Part shown: piece after piece, positions 26,599-34,529 of the stretch | Layout of the letters: the number at the start of each line of letters is the position of its first letter | Numbering within the stretch: position 1 is the first letter of the stretch | Source of the DNA: Rhodothermales bacterium | GTDB lineage: Bacteria; Bacteroidota; Rhodothermia; Rhodothermales; Bin80 | NCBI GenBank assembly: GCA_028278205.1 | Contig: JANQES010000091.1 | Coordinates: forward strand, 1-64,000 | Length of the DNA: 64,000 nt | Direction: 5' to 3' | Program-made: the position numbers and the translations under genes | Notes under the pieces: model-generated | The model's input: only the letters and a program-made list of their open reading frames with translations | What the model was told of the DNA's origin: nothing | The model's database searches: none

Positions 26599-26736
26599 CT
26601 GATTTTGGATTTTGGATTGGTCTGATCCGACCCGATTTGTTCAATCGAAAAAGTCTCAGCGGCTCCAACCGTCGCGGCTTTTCCGGTTATTGGATCGCGT
26701 GGAAGCGAACAATCCAAAATCTAAAATCCAAAATTC
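26599..26736. repeat. Composite nested palindrome (ATTTTGGATTTTGG arms), copy 1
   Basis: The left arm (26601-26620) is a run of GATTTTGG words and the right arm (26709-26736) is the complementary AATCCAAAATCT array. Between them lies a weaker inner hairpin (about 26650-26692, GTCTCAGCGGC ... GTCGCGGCTTTTCC). The same two-layer design is found at 40000-40164 and 41727-41880. It ends 8 bases from the stop of the SPFH gene. Confidence 0.85.
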
Positions 26737-26743
26737 CTCCGGC

Positions 26744-27577
26744 CTACTGCCCGCCTAGAATCAGCGGCAGGCCGTCGCCGCCACCGCCGACGATGACGGT
26801 CTTGCTGTTGGGCGAATTGGCCAGTTGCTGCGTGGCCTCGATGCCTTTGAAACGCAAGAACTGCTGCGTAAGGCTGGCCGTGATGATGCGCTGGTATTCG
26901 GCCTCGCCCTCGGCTTCGATCTTCTTACGCTCGGCTTCGAGGCGTTCTTTCTGGATCGTGAACTCGTAGCGCTCGGCCTCCTGCTCTTCTTCGAGCTTGT
27001 TCTGGATGGCCAGCTGAATCTGTTGCGGCAACTCCAGGTCGCGGATCCGCACCGCGTCGATGAGCACGAACCGCCCCTCGACGGCCAACATCATCTGTTG
27101 CTCGATCATCCCCTGAAGTTCGGCGCGGCGCGTCGAGTACAATTCTTCGGGCGTAAACTGCCCGACGACCTCGCGCGCGGCGCTCCGAAGTTCGGGTTGG
27201 ATCAATTTGGTGTAGTAATCCCTGCCGTAGGTGGTGTGCAACTGCGGCAGTTGGGCCGACTCCGGACGCCAGCGCACCGACACGTCCATGCCGATGTTGA
27301 GGCCGTTGGACGAAAGGACGGCCATGTCTTCGAGCTTCTCCTGCACCCGCACGTCGTATTTGATGACATCGACCCAGGGCGCATGCACGTTCAGGCCTTC
27401 GCCGTAGGTCTGGCTCAGGTCGGTGCCGCCGAAGGGAGTGTACCGAACGCCGGCTTCGCCGGAGACCACGGTGGTGGTCATGCAGCCGGCGCCGAGGGCC
27501 AGGACGATCAGAAAAATCGCTATGCCCACCGCCGACCGGGTGAAGGCGCGTGTGAGGTTGGGATAATTGTTAGCCAT
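26744..27577 (-). CDS. SPFH/prohibitin-family membrane protein
   Basis: 277 residues. One membrane segment near the N-terminus (about residues 15-32, SAVGIAIFLIVLALGAG), then an SPFH (prohibitin/stomatin) domain with GLNVHAPWVDVIKYDVRVQ and the prohibitin-like ELRSAAREVVGQFTPEELYSTRRAEL, followed by a charged coiled coil (EEEQEAERYEFTIQKERLEA). It ends in a Gly-rich tail (IVGGGGDGLPLILGGQ) typical of bacterial prohibitin homologues. A cysteine at the end of the membrane segment (GAGC) could also make it a lipoprotein. Such proteins assemble rings or scaffolds that protect membrane proteases. It is divergently transcribed from murB, 193 bases apart. Confidence 0.92.
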   Translation of the reverse strand: MANNYPNLTRAFTRSAVGIAIFLIVLALGAGCMTTTVVSGEAGVRYTPFGGTDLSQTYGEGLNVHAPWVDVIKYDVRVQEKLEDMAVLSSNGLNIGMDVSVRWRPESAQLPQLHTTYGRDYYTKLIQPELRSAAREVVGQFTPEELYSTRRAELQGMIEQQMMLAVEGRFVLIDAVRIRDLELPQQIQLAIQNKLEEEQEAERYEFTIQKERLEAERKKIEAEGEAEYQRIITASLTQQFLRFKGIEATQQLANSPNSKTVIVGGGGDGLPLILGGQ

Positions 27578-27770
27578 TGTGTTGGTTGGTTTCGGTCAGG
27601 TTTTCATCGGGACTTGGTCTGCGTAAAGAACCCTCTCTCCTTTACGCAAAGTATCAGCAAAGATACACGCCCGCCGCCGCTTCATCGTAACGCCTGCACG
27701 CGGCGATTGCGTTTCTGTTGTAAGCGTCATTCGTCGATTAAGTTCTACCATCGTCCTGATTTTTCTGTCT

Positions 27771-28829
27771 ATGAGCCCTACGCCCATCGATCCGGCAGCC
27801 CTCGACACCCTCCGCCACGCCCTCGGACCCGACCGCCTCCAACGCGACGTGGTCCTGGCGCCTTACACCACCTTTAAGATAGGCGGCCCGGCGGACTATT
27901 TCTTCGAAGCCCGCACCGCCGACGAACTCGCTACGGCGGTCCGGGTCGCCCGCGAGGGCGCCGTGCCGTATCGGTTGCTCGGCCTCGGCGCCAACGTCGT
28001 CATCGGCGACCGGGGCGTGCGCGGCCTCGTCATCCACAACGCCGCCTGGCGCATCGATCTGGACGCAGGCGCCGGGCGGATCCGGGCCGAGAGCGGCGCC
28101 ATCGTCTTTCCGGACCTGATCGAACAGGCCGTCGGCGCCGGGCTTTCCGGGCTGGAGCATTACGTGGGCATCCCCTCGACCGTCGGCGGCGCGCTGTGGC
28201 AGAATCTGCACTTCCTCGCCCCGCCGCCCAAACGCGAGCGGACGATGTTCATCGAAGAGGTACTCCTCGAAGCCGACTTGCTCACCCAGGAAAACCAGCG
28301 CCGCACCGTCGATGTCGATTATTTCGACTTCGGCTACGACTATTCGATCCTCCACATCCGCGACGATGTGGTGCTCTCGGCCACGTTTCAACTGGAACCG
28401 GGCGACCAGACGCGGATGCGCGAGATCATGAAAGCCAATCTGGAATGGCGCGCGCTGCGTCATCCCCCGCTCGATACCGAGCCGAGCGTCGGCTCGATCT
28501 TCAAAAAGATCGAAGGCATCGGCGCCGGGCGGCTGATCGACGAGTGCGGGCTCAAGGGCGCGTGCATCGGCGGGGTCGTCGTCACGCATCGCCACGCCAA
28601 CATCATGATCAACCGGGGCGGCGCGCGAGCCGCCGACGTGCAGGCCCTCATCGCCTACGTGCAGGCCGTGGTCGAACGCGAAACGGGCTATCGGCTGGAA
28701 ACAGAAATCGATTTCGTCGGCGACTTCGACCCGCCGACCGCCGCCAACCCCATCGTCCTGCCTCGCCCGCCGGGGTTGGTGACGGCGGAAGAACGGGCGG
28801 CGATGCGCGCTGAACGTGGCGCTGCGTGA
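27771..28829 (+). CDS. murB: UDP-N-acetylenolpyruvoylglucosamine reductase
   Basis: 352 residues. MurB reduces UDP-GlcNAc-enolpyruvate to UDP-MurNAc with NADPH and FAD, in the cytoplasm, the second step of peptidoglycan precursor synthesis. The FAD domain shows YTTFKIGGPADYF, RLLGLGANVVIGD and the Gly-rich GIPSTVGGALWQNL (Ser where many homologues have Gly in GIPG). The catalytic serine motif is PSVGSIFKK, and the C-terminal part has GAGRLIDECGLKG and THRHANIMIN. Its 3' end is followed within 10 bases by the long palindrome at 28837. Confidence 0.95.
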   Translation: MSPTPIDPAALDTLRHALGPDRLQRDVVLAPYTTFKIGGPADYFFEARTADELATAVRVAREGAVPYRLLGLGANVVIGDRGVRGLVIHNAAWRIDLDAGAGRIRAESGAIVFPDLIEQAVGAGLSGLEHYVGIPSTVGGALWQNLHFLAPPPKRERTMFIEEVLLEADLLTQENQRRTVDVDYFDFGYDYSILHIRDDVVLSATFQLEPGDQTRMREIMKANLEWRALRHPPLDTEPSVGSIFKKIEGIGAGRLIDECGLKGACIGGVVVTHRHANIMINRGGARAADVQALIAYVQAVVERETGYRLETEIDFVGDFDPPTAANPIVLPRPPGLVTAEERAAMRAERGAA

Positions 28830-28836
28830 TGTATAT

Positions 28837-29051
28837 TGTCATTTGCTTTGCGTCATTTGCTTTGCGTCATTTGCTCGCTTCGCTCGCTGTCAATTGCGCC
28901 TTCGGCGCGTCATTCATTGTCATTGGTTGAAAAAAACAGTGACAATGAATGACCACAAATGACGCGAGCGAAGCGACCAAATGACCGGGAGCGAAGCGAC
29001 CAAATGACGGGAGCGAAGCGAACCATTGACGCGAACGAAGTGAGCAAATGA
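28837..29051. repeat. Long inverted repeat of GTCATTTGC / GCGAGCGAAGCGA words (copy 1)
   Basis: The left arm repeats TTGCGTCATTTGC-like units and contains small perfect palindromes (GCTCGCTTCGCTCGC, GCGCCTTCGGCGC). The right arm repeats the complement, GAGCGAAGCGACCAAATGAC, about four times. Together they fold into a stem of roughly 90 bp. The element fills the whole gap between murB and ccmB and runs into ccmB: the ATG of ccmB is the ATG of the last AAATGAC unit. Confidence 0.9.
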
Positions 29052-29734
29052 CCAACTGGCTCCACGGCGCCTGGGCGGTTTTTTCGAAAGATCTGCGGCT
29101 CGAACTGCGAAGCCGCTACGCCATCAACATGCTGTTGATGTTTGTGCTGGCGTCGATCTTGCTGGTGCTCTTTGCCGTCGGCAGCGAAGACATCAGCCCG
29201 CAGGCCGAGGCGGGGTTGTTGTGGATTGTGATCTTGTTTTCGGCGGCAGTGGGGCTGGGCCGGGCGTTCATTGCCGAAGAAGAGCGCGGCACGGTGCTGC
29301 TCTTGCAACTCAACACACGCGGCAGCATGGTCTATGCCGGGAAGCTGCTTTTTAACTTCCTGTTAGTTTTGGGCGTCAACCTCGTCTCGCTGGGGGTCTT
29401 TTTGGTACTTTTGAGCGTTGAAGTGGCGCTGCCGGGCCTGCTGCTGCTGACGCTGCTGCTCGGCGCGCTGGGCCTTTCGGGCGCTACCACGCTTCTGGCC
29501 GCCATCATTGCCCGCGCGGCGGGCCGGGGTCCGCTGCTGCCGGTGTTGTTGTTTCCGCTGCTGGTCCCGCTGTTGCTCTCGGTGGTCCACGCTACCCAGA
29601 ACAGTTTTGCCGGCGCCGTGCCGGGCAGCGACGGCTGGACGGCCTCGCTCAACGACTTGCTGGCGCTGACAGGTTTTGCCGGCGTGGTCATCACTGCCTC
29701 GGTGCTGCTGTTCGACTATGTGTGGAATGATTAG
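29048..29734 (+). CDS. ccmB: Heme exporter membrane subunit CcmB
   Basis: 228 residues, six predicted membrane segments. The N-terminus AVFSKDLRLELRSRYAINM and FIAEEERGTVLLLQLN are typical of CcmB, the membrane part of the CcmAB ABC transporter of system I cytochrome c maturation. It works with CcmC and CcmE in heme delivery. No ccmA is visible in this window. The start codon lies in the last unit of the preceding palindrome; there is no normal Shine-Dalgarno, only GAAGTGAG contributed by the repeat. Confidence 0.93.
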   Translation: MTNWLHGAWAVFSKDLRLELRSRYAINMLLMFVLASILLVLFAVGSEDISPQAEAGLLWIVILFSAAVGLGRAFIAEEERGTVLLLQLNTRGSMVYAGKLLFNFLLVLGVNLVSLGVFLVLLSVEVALPGLLLLTLLLGALGLSGATTLLAAIIARAAGRGPLLPVLLFPLLVPLLLSVVHATQNSFAGAVPGSDGWTASLNDLLALTGFAGVVITASVLLFDYVWND

Positions 29735-29739
29735 CGGGA

Positions 29740-29935
29740 TGGCTCCCTGCGGTCGCCGTCATTTGCTTCGCGTCATTTGCTCGCTTCGCTCGCTGTCAAT
29801 TGCGCCTTCGGCGCGTCATTGATTGTCATGGGTCGAACGAGACAATCAATGACCACAAATGACACGAGCGAAGCGAGTAAATGACCATGAATGACAGGGA
29901 GCACAGCGACCCCATGACGCGAACGAAGTGAGCAA
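29740..29935. repeat. Long inverted repeat of GTCATTTGC words (copy 2)
   Basis: Close relative of the element at 28837. It shares a nearly unbroken stretch from GTCATTTGCTCGCTTCGCTC through the GCGCCTTCGGCGCGTCATT palindrome, then the complementary arm. It fills the gap between ccmB and ccmC and ends in GCGAACGAAGTGAGCAAA right before the ccmC start. Differences in unit number and in single bases show that the two copies have drifted apart. Confidence 0.9.
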
Positions 29936-29939
29936 ACTT

Positions 29940-30677
29940 ATGGAAGCGAAAACCCCATCCGCCGCCGTCAACGTGCCGCTCTACCGGAAAATCCGCCTCG
30001 CCGTCGTCGTGTGGATGACGGTGGTGGTGCTGGCGGCGTTCTCCTTCGGGGGGCTGTGGTTGAACATCCCGCGCATCAACATGCTCGAACACACGGCGCG
30101 CAACCTGTACTTCCACGTGCCGATGTGGTTTACGATGATGGCTATCGCCATCGTCTCGGCGTATCATTCGTTTCGCTACCTGCAAAACGGCCACGTCATC
30201 CGCGACGTGCGGGCGCGGGCGGCGGCGCTCCTGGCCGTGGTTTTTGGCATCCTCGGGCTGGTCACCGGGAGCGTCTGGGCGCATTATACGTGGTACGAAG
30301 GCACCAACATCTGGTGGAACTTCGACCCGAAACAGTCGATGGCGGCGATACAGGTGTTGATCTACGGCGCCTACTTCGTGCTGCGCTCGGCGCTCGACGA
30401 TCCGGAGAAACGCGCGCGTATTGCCGCCGTATATAACCTGTTTGCGTTCGTGACGGTGCCGTTCTTGCTCTACGTGCTGCCGCGCCAGCAAGACAGCCTG
30501 CACCCCGGCGCCGAAGGCAACCCGGCCTTCAGCGACATCACCCACCCGATCATGCGCTTCGTCTTTTATCCAGCCATCATCGGGTTCATCGGCGTATTCT
30601 GGTTGCTCTACACGCAACGGGTACGCGCCGCCCAGATCCAACAACGCCTCGACGCCCTCGACGAACCGGAGCTTTAG
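29940..30677 (+). CDS. ccmC: Heme lyase/chaperone-loading protein CcmC
   Basis: 245 residues from the ATG at 29940; a GTG at 29928 inside the repeat is in frame but less likely. Six membrane segments. The heme-handling tryptophan-rich motif appears as WYEGTNIWWNFDPKQS between the third and fourth segments, with a conserved His in LYFHVPMWF and another near DITHPIM. CcmC loads heme onto CcmE in the periplasm. The WWNFDPK form is usual for Bacteroidota. Confidence 0.94.
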   Translation: MEAKTPSAAVNVPLYRKIRLAVVVWMTVVVLAAFSFGGLWLNIPRINMLEHTARNLYFHVPMWFTMMAIAIVSAYHSFRYLQNGHVIRDVRARAAALLAVVFGILGLVTGSVWAHYTWYEGTNIWWNFDPKQSMAAIQVLIYGAYFVLRSALDDPEKRARIAAVYNLFAFVTVPFLLYVLPRQQDSLHPGAEGNPAFSDITHPIMRFVFYPAIIGFIGVFWLLYTQRVRAAQIQQRLDALDEPEL

Positions 30678-30678
30678 C

Positions 30679-30746
30679 GAAAGGGCGAGAGGGAGAAAGG
30701 GGGATTCAAAAAGATTTTTGCCCTCTCCCCCTCTTCCCCTCTCCCT
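30679..30746. repeat. Purine/pyrimidine inverted repeat after ccmC
   Basis: GAAAGGGCGAGAGGGAGAAA (30679-30698 and on) faces CCCTCTCCCCCTCTTCCCC (30721-30739), stem about 30 bp. It begins one base after the ccmC stop (30675-30677). Confidence 0.8.
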
Positions 30747-30805
30747 GCCCGTTTATCAACAGCGCGCAAGCCGATAAAAACGTTTCGTGTGTAACACCCT
30801 GCCTT

Positions 30806-31066
30806 ATGAAAACCCTCCAAGTCGTCCCCGATACCAGCCAGACCACGGCAACGCCGTATGACAGCATCTGGGGCAATCCCGACGTACCCGTGCAGGCCGT
30901 CTCCGGCCTCGATCAGGTGATGCTCTCGAACGACAAGCTCTTCGTGGTCATGGCCGTGGCGCTGATCATCTGGTTCGGCCTCGTCTTTTTCGTCTTCCGC
31001 ACCGACCGCAAACTCGACCGCCTGGAACGAACCCTCAACGAGCGCATTGCACAAAACGAGGAGTAA
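30806..31066 (+). CDS. ccmD: CcmD-like small membrane protein
   Basis: 86 residues with one membrane segment (about residues 45-65, LFVVMAVALIIWFGLVFFVF), followed by a charged helix DRKLDRLERTLNERI. The size, topology, basic-acidic helix after the membrane segment and position between ccmC and ccmE fit CcmD, which helps release holo-CcmE from CcmABC. The N-terminal 45 residues are longer than in proteobacterial CcmD. Confidence 0.8.
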   Translation: MKTLQVVPDTSQTTATPYDSIWGNPDVPVQAVSGLDQVMLSNDKLFVVMAVALIIWFGLVFFVFRTDRKLDRLERTLNERIAQNEE

Positions 31067-31072
31067 GAAATC

Positions 31073-31165
31073 AAGTGTTTGAGTTTGCCGAAGGGATAAC
31101 GAAACACTACACCACGCACACCAAAACACTAGAACACCAAAACACTAGAACACCAAAACACTCCA
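31073..31165. repeat. AACACCAAAACACTAG tandem array upstream of ccmE
   Basis: The right part (31119-31162) is a 16-base unit repeated nearly three times. A single complementary word (AAGTGTTTGAG) lies at 31073-31083, just after the ccmD stop. It is related to the words at 17599 and 22591, but here one arm is almost gone, so it is more a direct than an inverted repeat. Confidence 0.8.
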
Positions 31166-31172
31166 ACCCATT

Positions 31173-31568
31173 ATGAAACCCAAGACCCTCATCGGCCTGG
31201 TCGTGCTCGTTGGTTTTGCCTCGTTGCTTTTTCTCAACTTCGGCGAACAGGTCGGCGGCTACATGAGCTTCGAAGAAGCCGCGCAGACCGGCGCACGGGC
31301 GCACGTCGTCGGGCAGTGGGTTCAGCACGATCAGACCCGCTACGACCCGACGCAAAACCTGTTTGTTTTTTACATGGAAGACGACCGGGGCGCCGTGCGG
31401 CAAGTGCGTTATTCCAACCCCAAGCCGGCCAGCTTCGAAGATGCTGAAAAGCTCGTCGTCGAAGGCCGCCTCAAAGACGACGTGTTTGTGGCCGAACACA
31501 TCCTGATGAAGTGCCCCTCGAAATACAACGACGAGCGCGGCCTGCAACAAGCCCAACCCGGCGTCTGA
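31173..31568 (+). CDS. ccmE: Heme chaperone CcmE, CXXXY variant
   Basis: 131 residues. One N-terminal membrane anchor (about residues 5-22), then an OB-fold. CcmE carries heme in the periplasm from CcmC to the CcmF/H lyase. Classical CcmE binds heme through a His in HXXXY; here the site reads CPSKY (Cys114, Tyr118), the CXXXY form first described in archaea and Desulfovibrio-like bacteria. Short for the family. The gene ends the ccm group; ccmA, ccmF, ccmG and ccmH are not in the window. Confidence 0.93.
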   Translation: MKPKTLIGLVVLVGFASLLFLNFGEQVGGYMSFEEAAQTGARAHVVGQWVQHDQTRYDPTQNLFVFYMEDDRGAVRQVRYSNPKPASFEDAEKLVVEGRLKDDVFVAEHILMKCPSKYNDERGLQQAQPGV

Positions 31569-31630
31569 TTCCGCTTTCGAGACGCGCACCACGTCGCCGC
31601 GTGTTCTAGTTGAGGGTGCATCCCGGATTA

Positions 31631-31712
31631 CGAAAAAGGGTGAGAGCGAGAATGGGAGAACGAGAAAAAAGCTTTTTCTTGTCCCCCTTTCCCCCTTTCC
31701 CAAAATCCCCAC
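31631..31712. repeat. Purine/pyrimidine inverted repeat between converging genes
   Basis: CGAAAAAGGGTGAGAGCGAG... (31631-31668) faces TTCTTGTCCCCCTTTCCCCC (31677-31711). It lies between ccmE (plus, stop 31568) and the protease gene (minus, stop 31752), so it could act as a terminator for both directions. Confidence 0.75.
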
Positions 31713-31751
31713 TGGCCACATCCCACTGGCTATTCCCTATCCTGCCCGTAC

Positions 31752-32957
31752 TCAAGCGCCGCAAAGCCCCGCATTAGGCGCGATGCCGATGCGTTTGTTG
31801 GCCCGGTCGAAAACGTAGAGGCCATTTTCCATGAAGACCTGCCCCAGGATGTAAATCGAACGGGATGCCCGGAAGCCGAAAACGCGTTCGTCGGCATCCT
31901 GAAAAATGGCTTTGAGGTAGGTATCCGGGCTGATGTCGAAGGCTGCATCCTGGCCGCTGGCGTCGCGCAGCATCACCTGCAAGGTGGGGAAAAGCGCCAC
32001 CTCCGCCGCCGGTATTTTATGCGAATAGTCATCGCTGGCCGGGTCCGTGGTTGTCCAAAACGCGTCCGGGATGTTGGTGATGTTGTTGTCCTGGACGGTC
32101 TGTTTCATCAGCGCCACGATGGCATCGACCATCTCGGAAGGCAAGAGCGCCATCGTGGTGCCGCTATCGATAATCGTTTTGACTGAACCGGGAAACGCGA
32201 GGGCGCTGTCGCCGGCAAACGTGCCGCCGCCCTTGATCTGAAGCGAGCGCGCCTCGACGACGTAATAGGATTCTTCGAGGAGGGGAATCCACTGATAACT
32301 CGCATCATCCGGCCTTCTTTCATCCCGCCCGCCCAGATCGATACGGCTGCCCGGAGCGTGGCCGCAGAGCAGCATGGAAAACTCATTGTCGAGGCCATGC
32401 TTCTCGACGAGTTGATCAAAAAAAGGAGACAGGGTTCCCCGCGCGATGCTTTGATAGGCGAGGCCCAGGATATTGGGCAACCCCTTGTTGGTCGTGATCA
32501 CCCCAAACGTATAGCCTTCGATGGGATCGCCGCATTCCAGGCCCACGGCATCCTGATACTCAGCCGCCGTGGCCGATCCCGATCCGTAAGAAATCTCAAA
32601 ATCCGCTCCCACCGAATGCCCCTCGGTGGGCTGGTAGCGCTCGTCCTCAGAGCCGGTGCAGGTGGGGCAAAGGCTTGCATTGCCTTGAACGATCAGGTTC
32701 GAACTGCCCGTATCGGCCACAAAATCGATGTCTTGCTTGCCCACTTGCAGCCGCGCGGTGTATTCTGCCGGCGTGTGATGCAGCGTCTCGTCGATGTCTA
32801 CCTTCGCGCGCTGGCTCATGGGATGACGATGGACGGAACACTGGTCTTTTTCCTGGACGATATCCCCGCCGCCCGGCTCGCATCCGGCGACGATCAGGCT
32901 CAACATTCCGGCGAGCACGATGCCCGGCAGGATGGGTTTCGTTGGATTGCTGAGCAT
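31752..32957 (-). CDS. Pepsin-family (A1) aspartic protease, lipoprotein
   Basis: 401 residues. The start at 32957 has Shine-Dalgarno GGAGGG seven bases upstream; the longer open frame to 33524 merely overlaps mgtE. Lipoprotein signal ending LIVAGC (Cys26). It has the complete bilobal pepsin layout: first catalytic motif ADTGSSN (Asp82), a flap-like SYGSGSA, and second motif IIDSGTTMALLP (Asp264), with ILGLAYQSIA between and a C-terminal hydrophobic ILGQVFMENGLYVFDRANKRIG, the normal A1 ending. Full-length A1 proteases are rare in bacteria. A Cys pair (CPTC) follows the first motif. It starts 14 bases after the mgtE stop and is probably translated from the same mRNA. Confidence 0.93.
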   Translation of the reverse strand: MLSNPTKPILPGIVLAGMLSLIVAGCEPGGGDIVQEKDQCSVHRHPMSQRAKVDIDETLHHTPAEYTARLQVGKQDIDFVADTGSSNLIVQGNASLCPTCTGSEDERYQPTEGHSVGADFEISYGSGSATAAEYQDAVGLECGDPIEGYTFGVITTNKGLPNILGLAYQSIARGTLSPFFDQLVEKHGLDNEFSMLLCGHAPGSRIDLGGRDERRPDDASYQWIPLLEESYYVVEARSLQIKGGGTFAGDSALAFPGSVKTIIDSGTTMALLPSEMVDAIVALMKQTVQDNNITNIPDAFWTTTDPASDDYSHKIPAAEVALFPTLQVMLRDASGQDAAFDISPDTYLKAIFQDADERVFGFRASRSIYILGQVFMENGLYVFDRANKRIGIAPNAGLCGA

Positions 32958-32971
32958 GGAAAATCCCTCCA

Positions 32972-34420
32972 TCATCCGGCCGTCACATACGGCAGATACA
33001 ACAGCGTTGCCAGGGCAAAGAAGACGATCAGGCCGATGATATCGTTGCTGGTGGTGATGAAAGGCCCGGTAGCCAGCGCCGGATCGATCCCAAAACGATT
33101 CAAAAACAGCGGGATCGTCGTGCCGATACTGGCGGCCAGGAGGATCACGACGAAGAGCGAAAGCCCGGCGGTTACAGCCAGACGGAAGGGTTGCTCCACG
33201 GGATGAATCACATTGGGAAAAAGCTGGGCCATACCCACGAACACTACAAACACGAACAGGGCAATAGCAATAGCCAAGGCCACCCCGTTGATCAGCGCCA
33301 CGACGGTCTCTTTGCCCAGCCGGCGCATCATGTCGGTAGACCACACATCGCCGGAAGCCAGGCCCTGTACGATGATGGCTGAACTCTGAATGCCGGCATT
33401 GCCCGCCATGGCCATCACCACCGGAATGAAGGCGGCCAGGATAGACACTTTGCTGATGGTATGCTCGAACGCCCCGATGACGCTGCCGGCGAATCCGGCG
33501 CCGATCATGCCCAGCAGCAGCCACGGCAACCGCCCCCGGGTGATGCGCAGCACCGAGTCGGTCGGCTCTTCGTCGCCGGTGATACCGCTCATGCGCTGGA
33601 TGTCTTCCTCAGCCTCCTCGCGGATGACGTCGACGACGTCGTCGATGGTGATGCGCCCGACGAGGCAGCCGTCGGCATCGACGACGGCCAGCGAGACGAG
33701 GTCGTAGCGCTCCATGATGCGAGCCACCTCCTCCTGATCGACCTCCGTGGGCACCGAGGGCACGTCGGTCTTCATGACATCGCCGATGCGGGCTTCGGCG
33801 GGCGAGAGCAGCAAGCGTTTGAGCGAGACGAAGCCTTTGAGCCGCTCAGTCTCATCCACGACAAAGACGACGAAGATTTCCTCGACGGTCTCGGCGTTGC
33901 GCCGCACCTCTTCGGTCGCTTCGGCGACGGTCCACGACGGCGAGACGGCCACCAGTTCGGTAGCCATGATGCCGCCGGCAGTCTCTTCGTCGTAGGCCAG
34001 CAGTTCGCGGAGTTCGGCGGCATCTTCGAGTTCGGGCAGCACCTGCGAGGCCACTTCCTCAGGCAGGTCAGCCAGCACGTCGGCGGCTTCGTCCGTGTCG
34101 AGTTCGTCGATGATCTCGGCCAGCCGCTCGGTCTCGACTTCTTCGAGCAGATCGGCTCGGAAGGTGTCGTCGAGGTCGTCTACCACATCGGCGGCTACAT
34201 CGGCGGGCAGCCATTCGAAGAGTTGCTCGGCCTCGTCGCGGGGCAGGTGGCTGATGAGCCGGGCCAGGTCGGCAGGGTGGAGATCGGCCACCAGATTGAG
34301 GACCATCCCCCGTTGCCCGGTGTCGAGCAACGACGAGAGGTCGTCCACCAACTGCTCATCGACCTCCAACACCGGGTTGGAGAGGTCTTTGTCGGGCGTT
34401 ATGGGGGCCGGTTTGGTCAT
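32972..34420 (-). CDS. mgtE: Magnesium transporter MgtE
   Basis: 482 residues. Order: N-terminal superhelical MgtE_N domain rich in Asp/Glu (about 20-135), two CBS domains (about 140-275, with GRITIDDVVDVI), then five membrane segments with the selectivity signature PVVMAMAGNAGIQSS. MgtE is a gated Mg2+ channel in the inner membrane; the acidic N domain and the CBS domains sense cytosolic Mg2+. The TGA stop overlaps the Shine-Dalgarno region of the following protease gene. Confidence 0.97.
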   Translation of the reverse strand: MTKPAPITPDKDLSNPVLEVDEQLVDDLSSLLDTGQRGMVLNLVADLHPADLARLISHLPRDEAEQLFEWLPADVAADVVDDLDDTFRADLLEEVETERLAEIIDELDTDEAADVLADLPEEVASQVLPELEDAAELRELLAYDEETAGGIMATELVAVSPSWTVAEATEEVRRNAETVEEIFVVFVVDETERLKGFVSLKRLLLSPAEARIGDVMKTDVPSVPTEVDQEEVARIMERYDLVSLAVVDADGCLVGRITIDDVVDVIREEAEEDIQRMSGITGDEEPTDSVLRITRGRLPWLLLGMIGAGFAGSVIGAFEHTISKVSILAAFIPVVMAMAGNAGIQSSAIIVQGLASGDVWSTDMMRRLGKETVVALINGVALAIAIALFVFVVFVGMAQLFPNVIHPVEQPFRLAVTAGLSLFVVILLAASIGTTIPLFLNRFGIDPALATGPFITTSNDIIGLIVFFALATLLYLPYVTAG

Positions 34421-34440
34421 GAATGAAGCTTTTTCACAAA

Positions 34441-34477
34441 GTCATGGGGCATGGAAAAAACACTCATGACGCATGAC
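34441..34477. repeat. Small inverted repeat of GTCATG / GCATG words
   Basis: GTCATGGGGCATG (34441-34453) and CATGACGCATGAC (34465-34477) pair imperfectly around an A-rich loop. It lies in the 109-base gap between mgtE and ksgA, 21 bases upstream of the mgtE start. Confidence 0.5.
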
Positions 34478-34529
34478 CCTTCGAAAAAAGCAAAACGTGA
34501 AGAAACGGCACGACGTGCAAGCGAAGCAC

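Noticed and set aside
28837-29935. Possible CRISPR array in the ccm region
   Set aside because: Units are direct repeats without unique spacers of constant length, and the complementary arm shows that these are large palindromes. No cas genes.
33000-33524. N-terminal extension of the pepsin-family protease to 33524
   Set aside because: The extension is entirely within mgtE in another frame; the real start at 32957 has a good Shine-Dalgarno and a lipoprotein signal.
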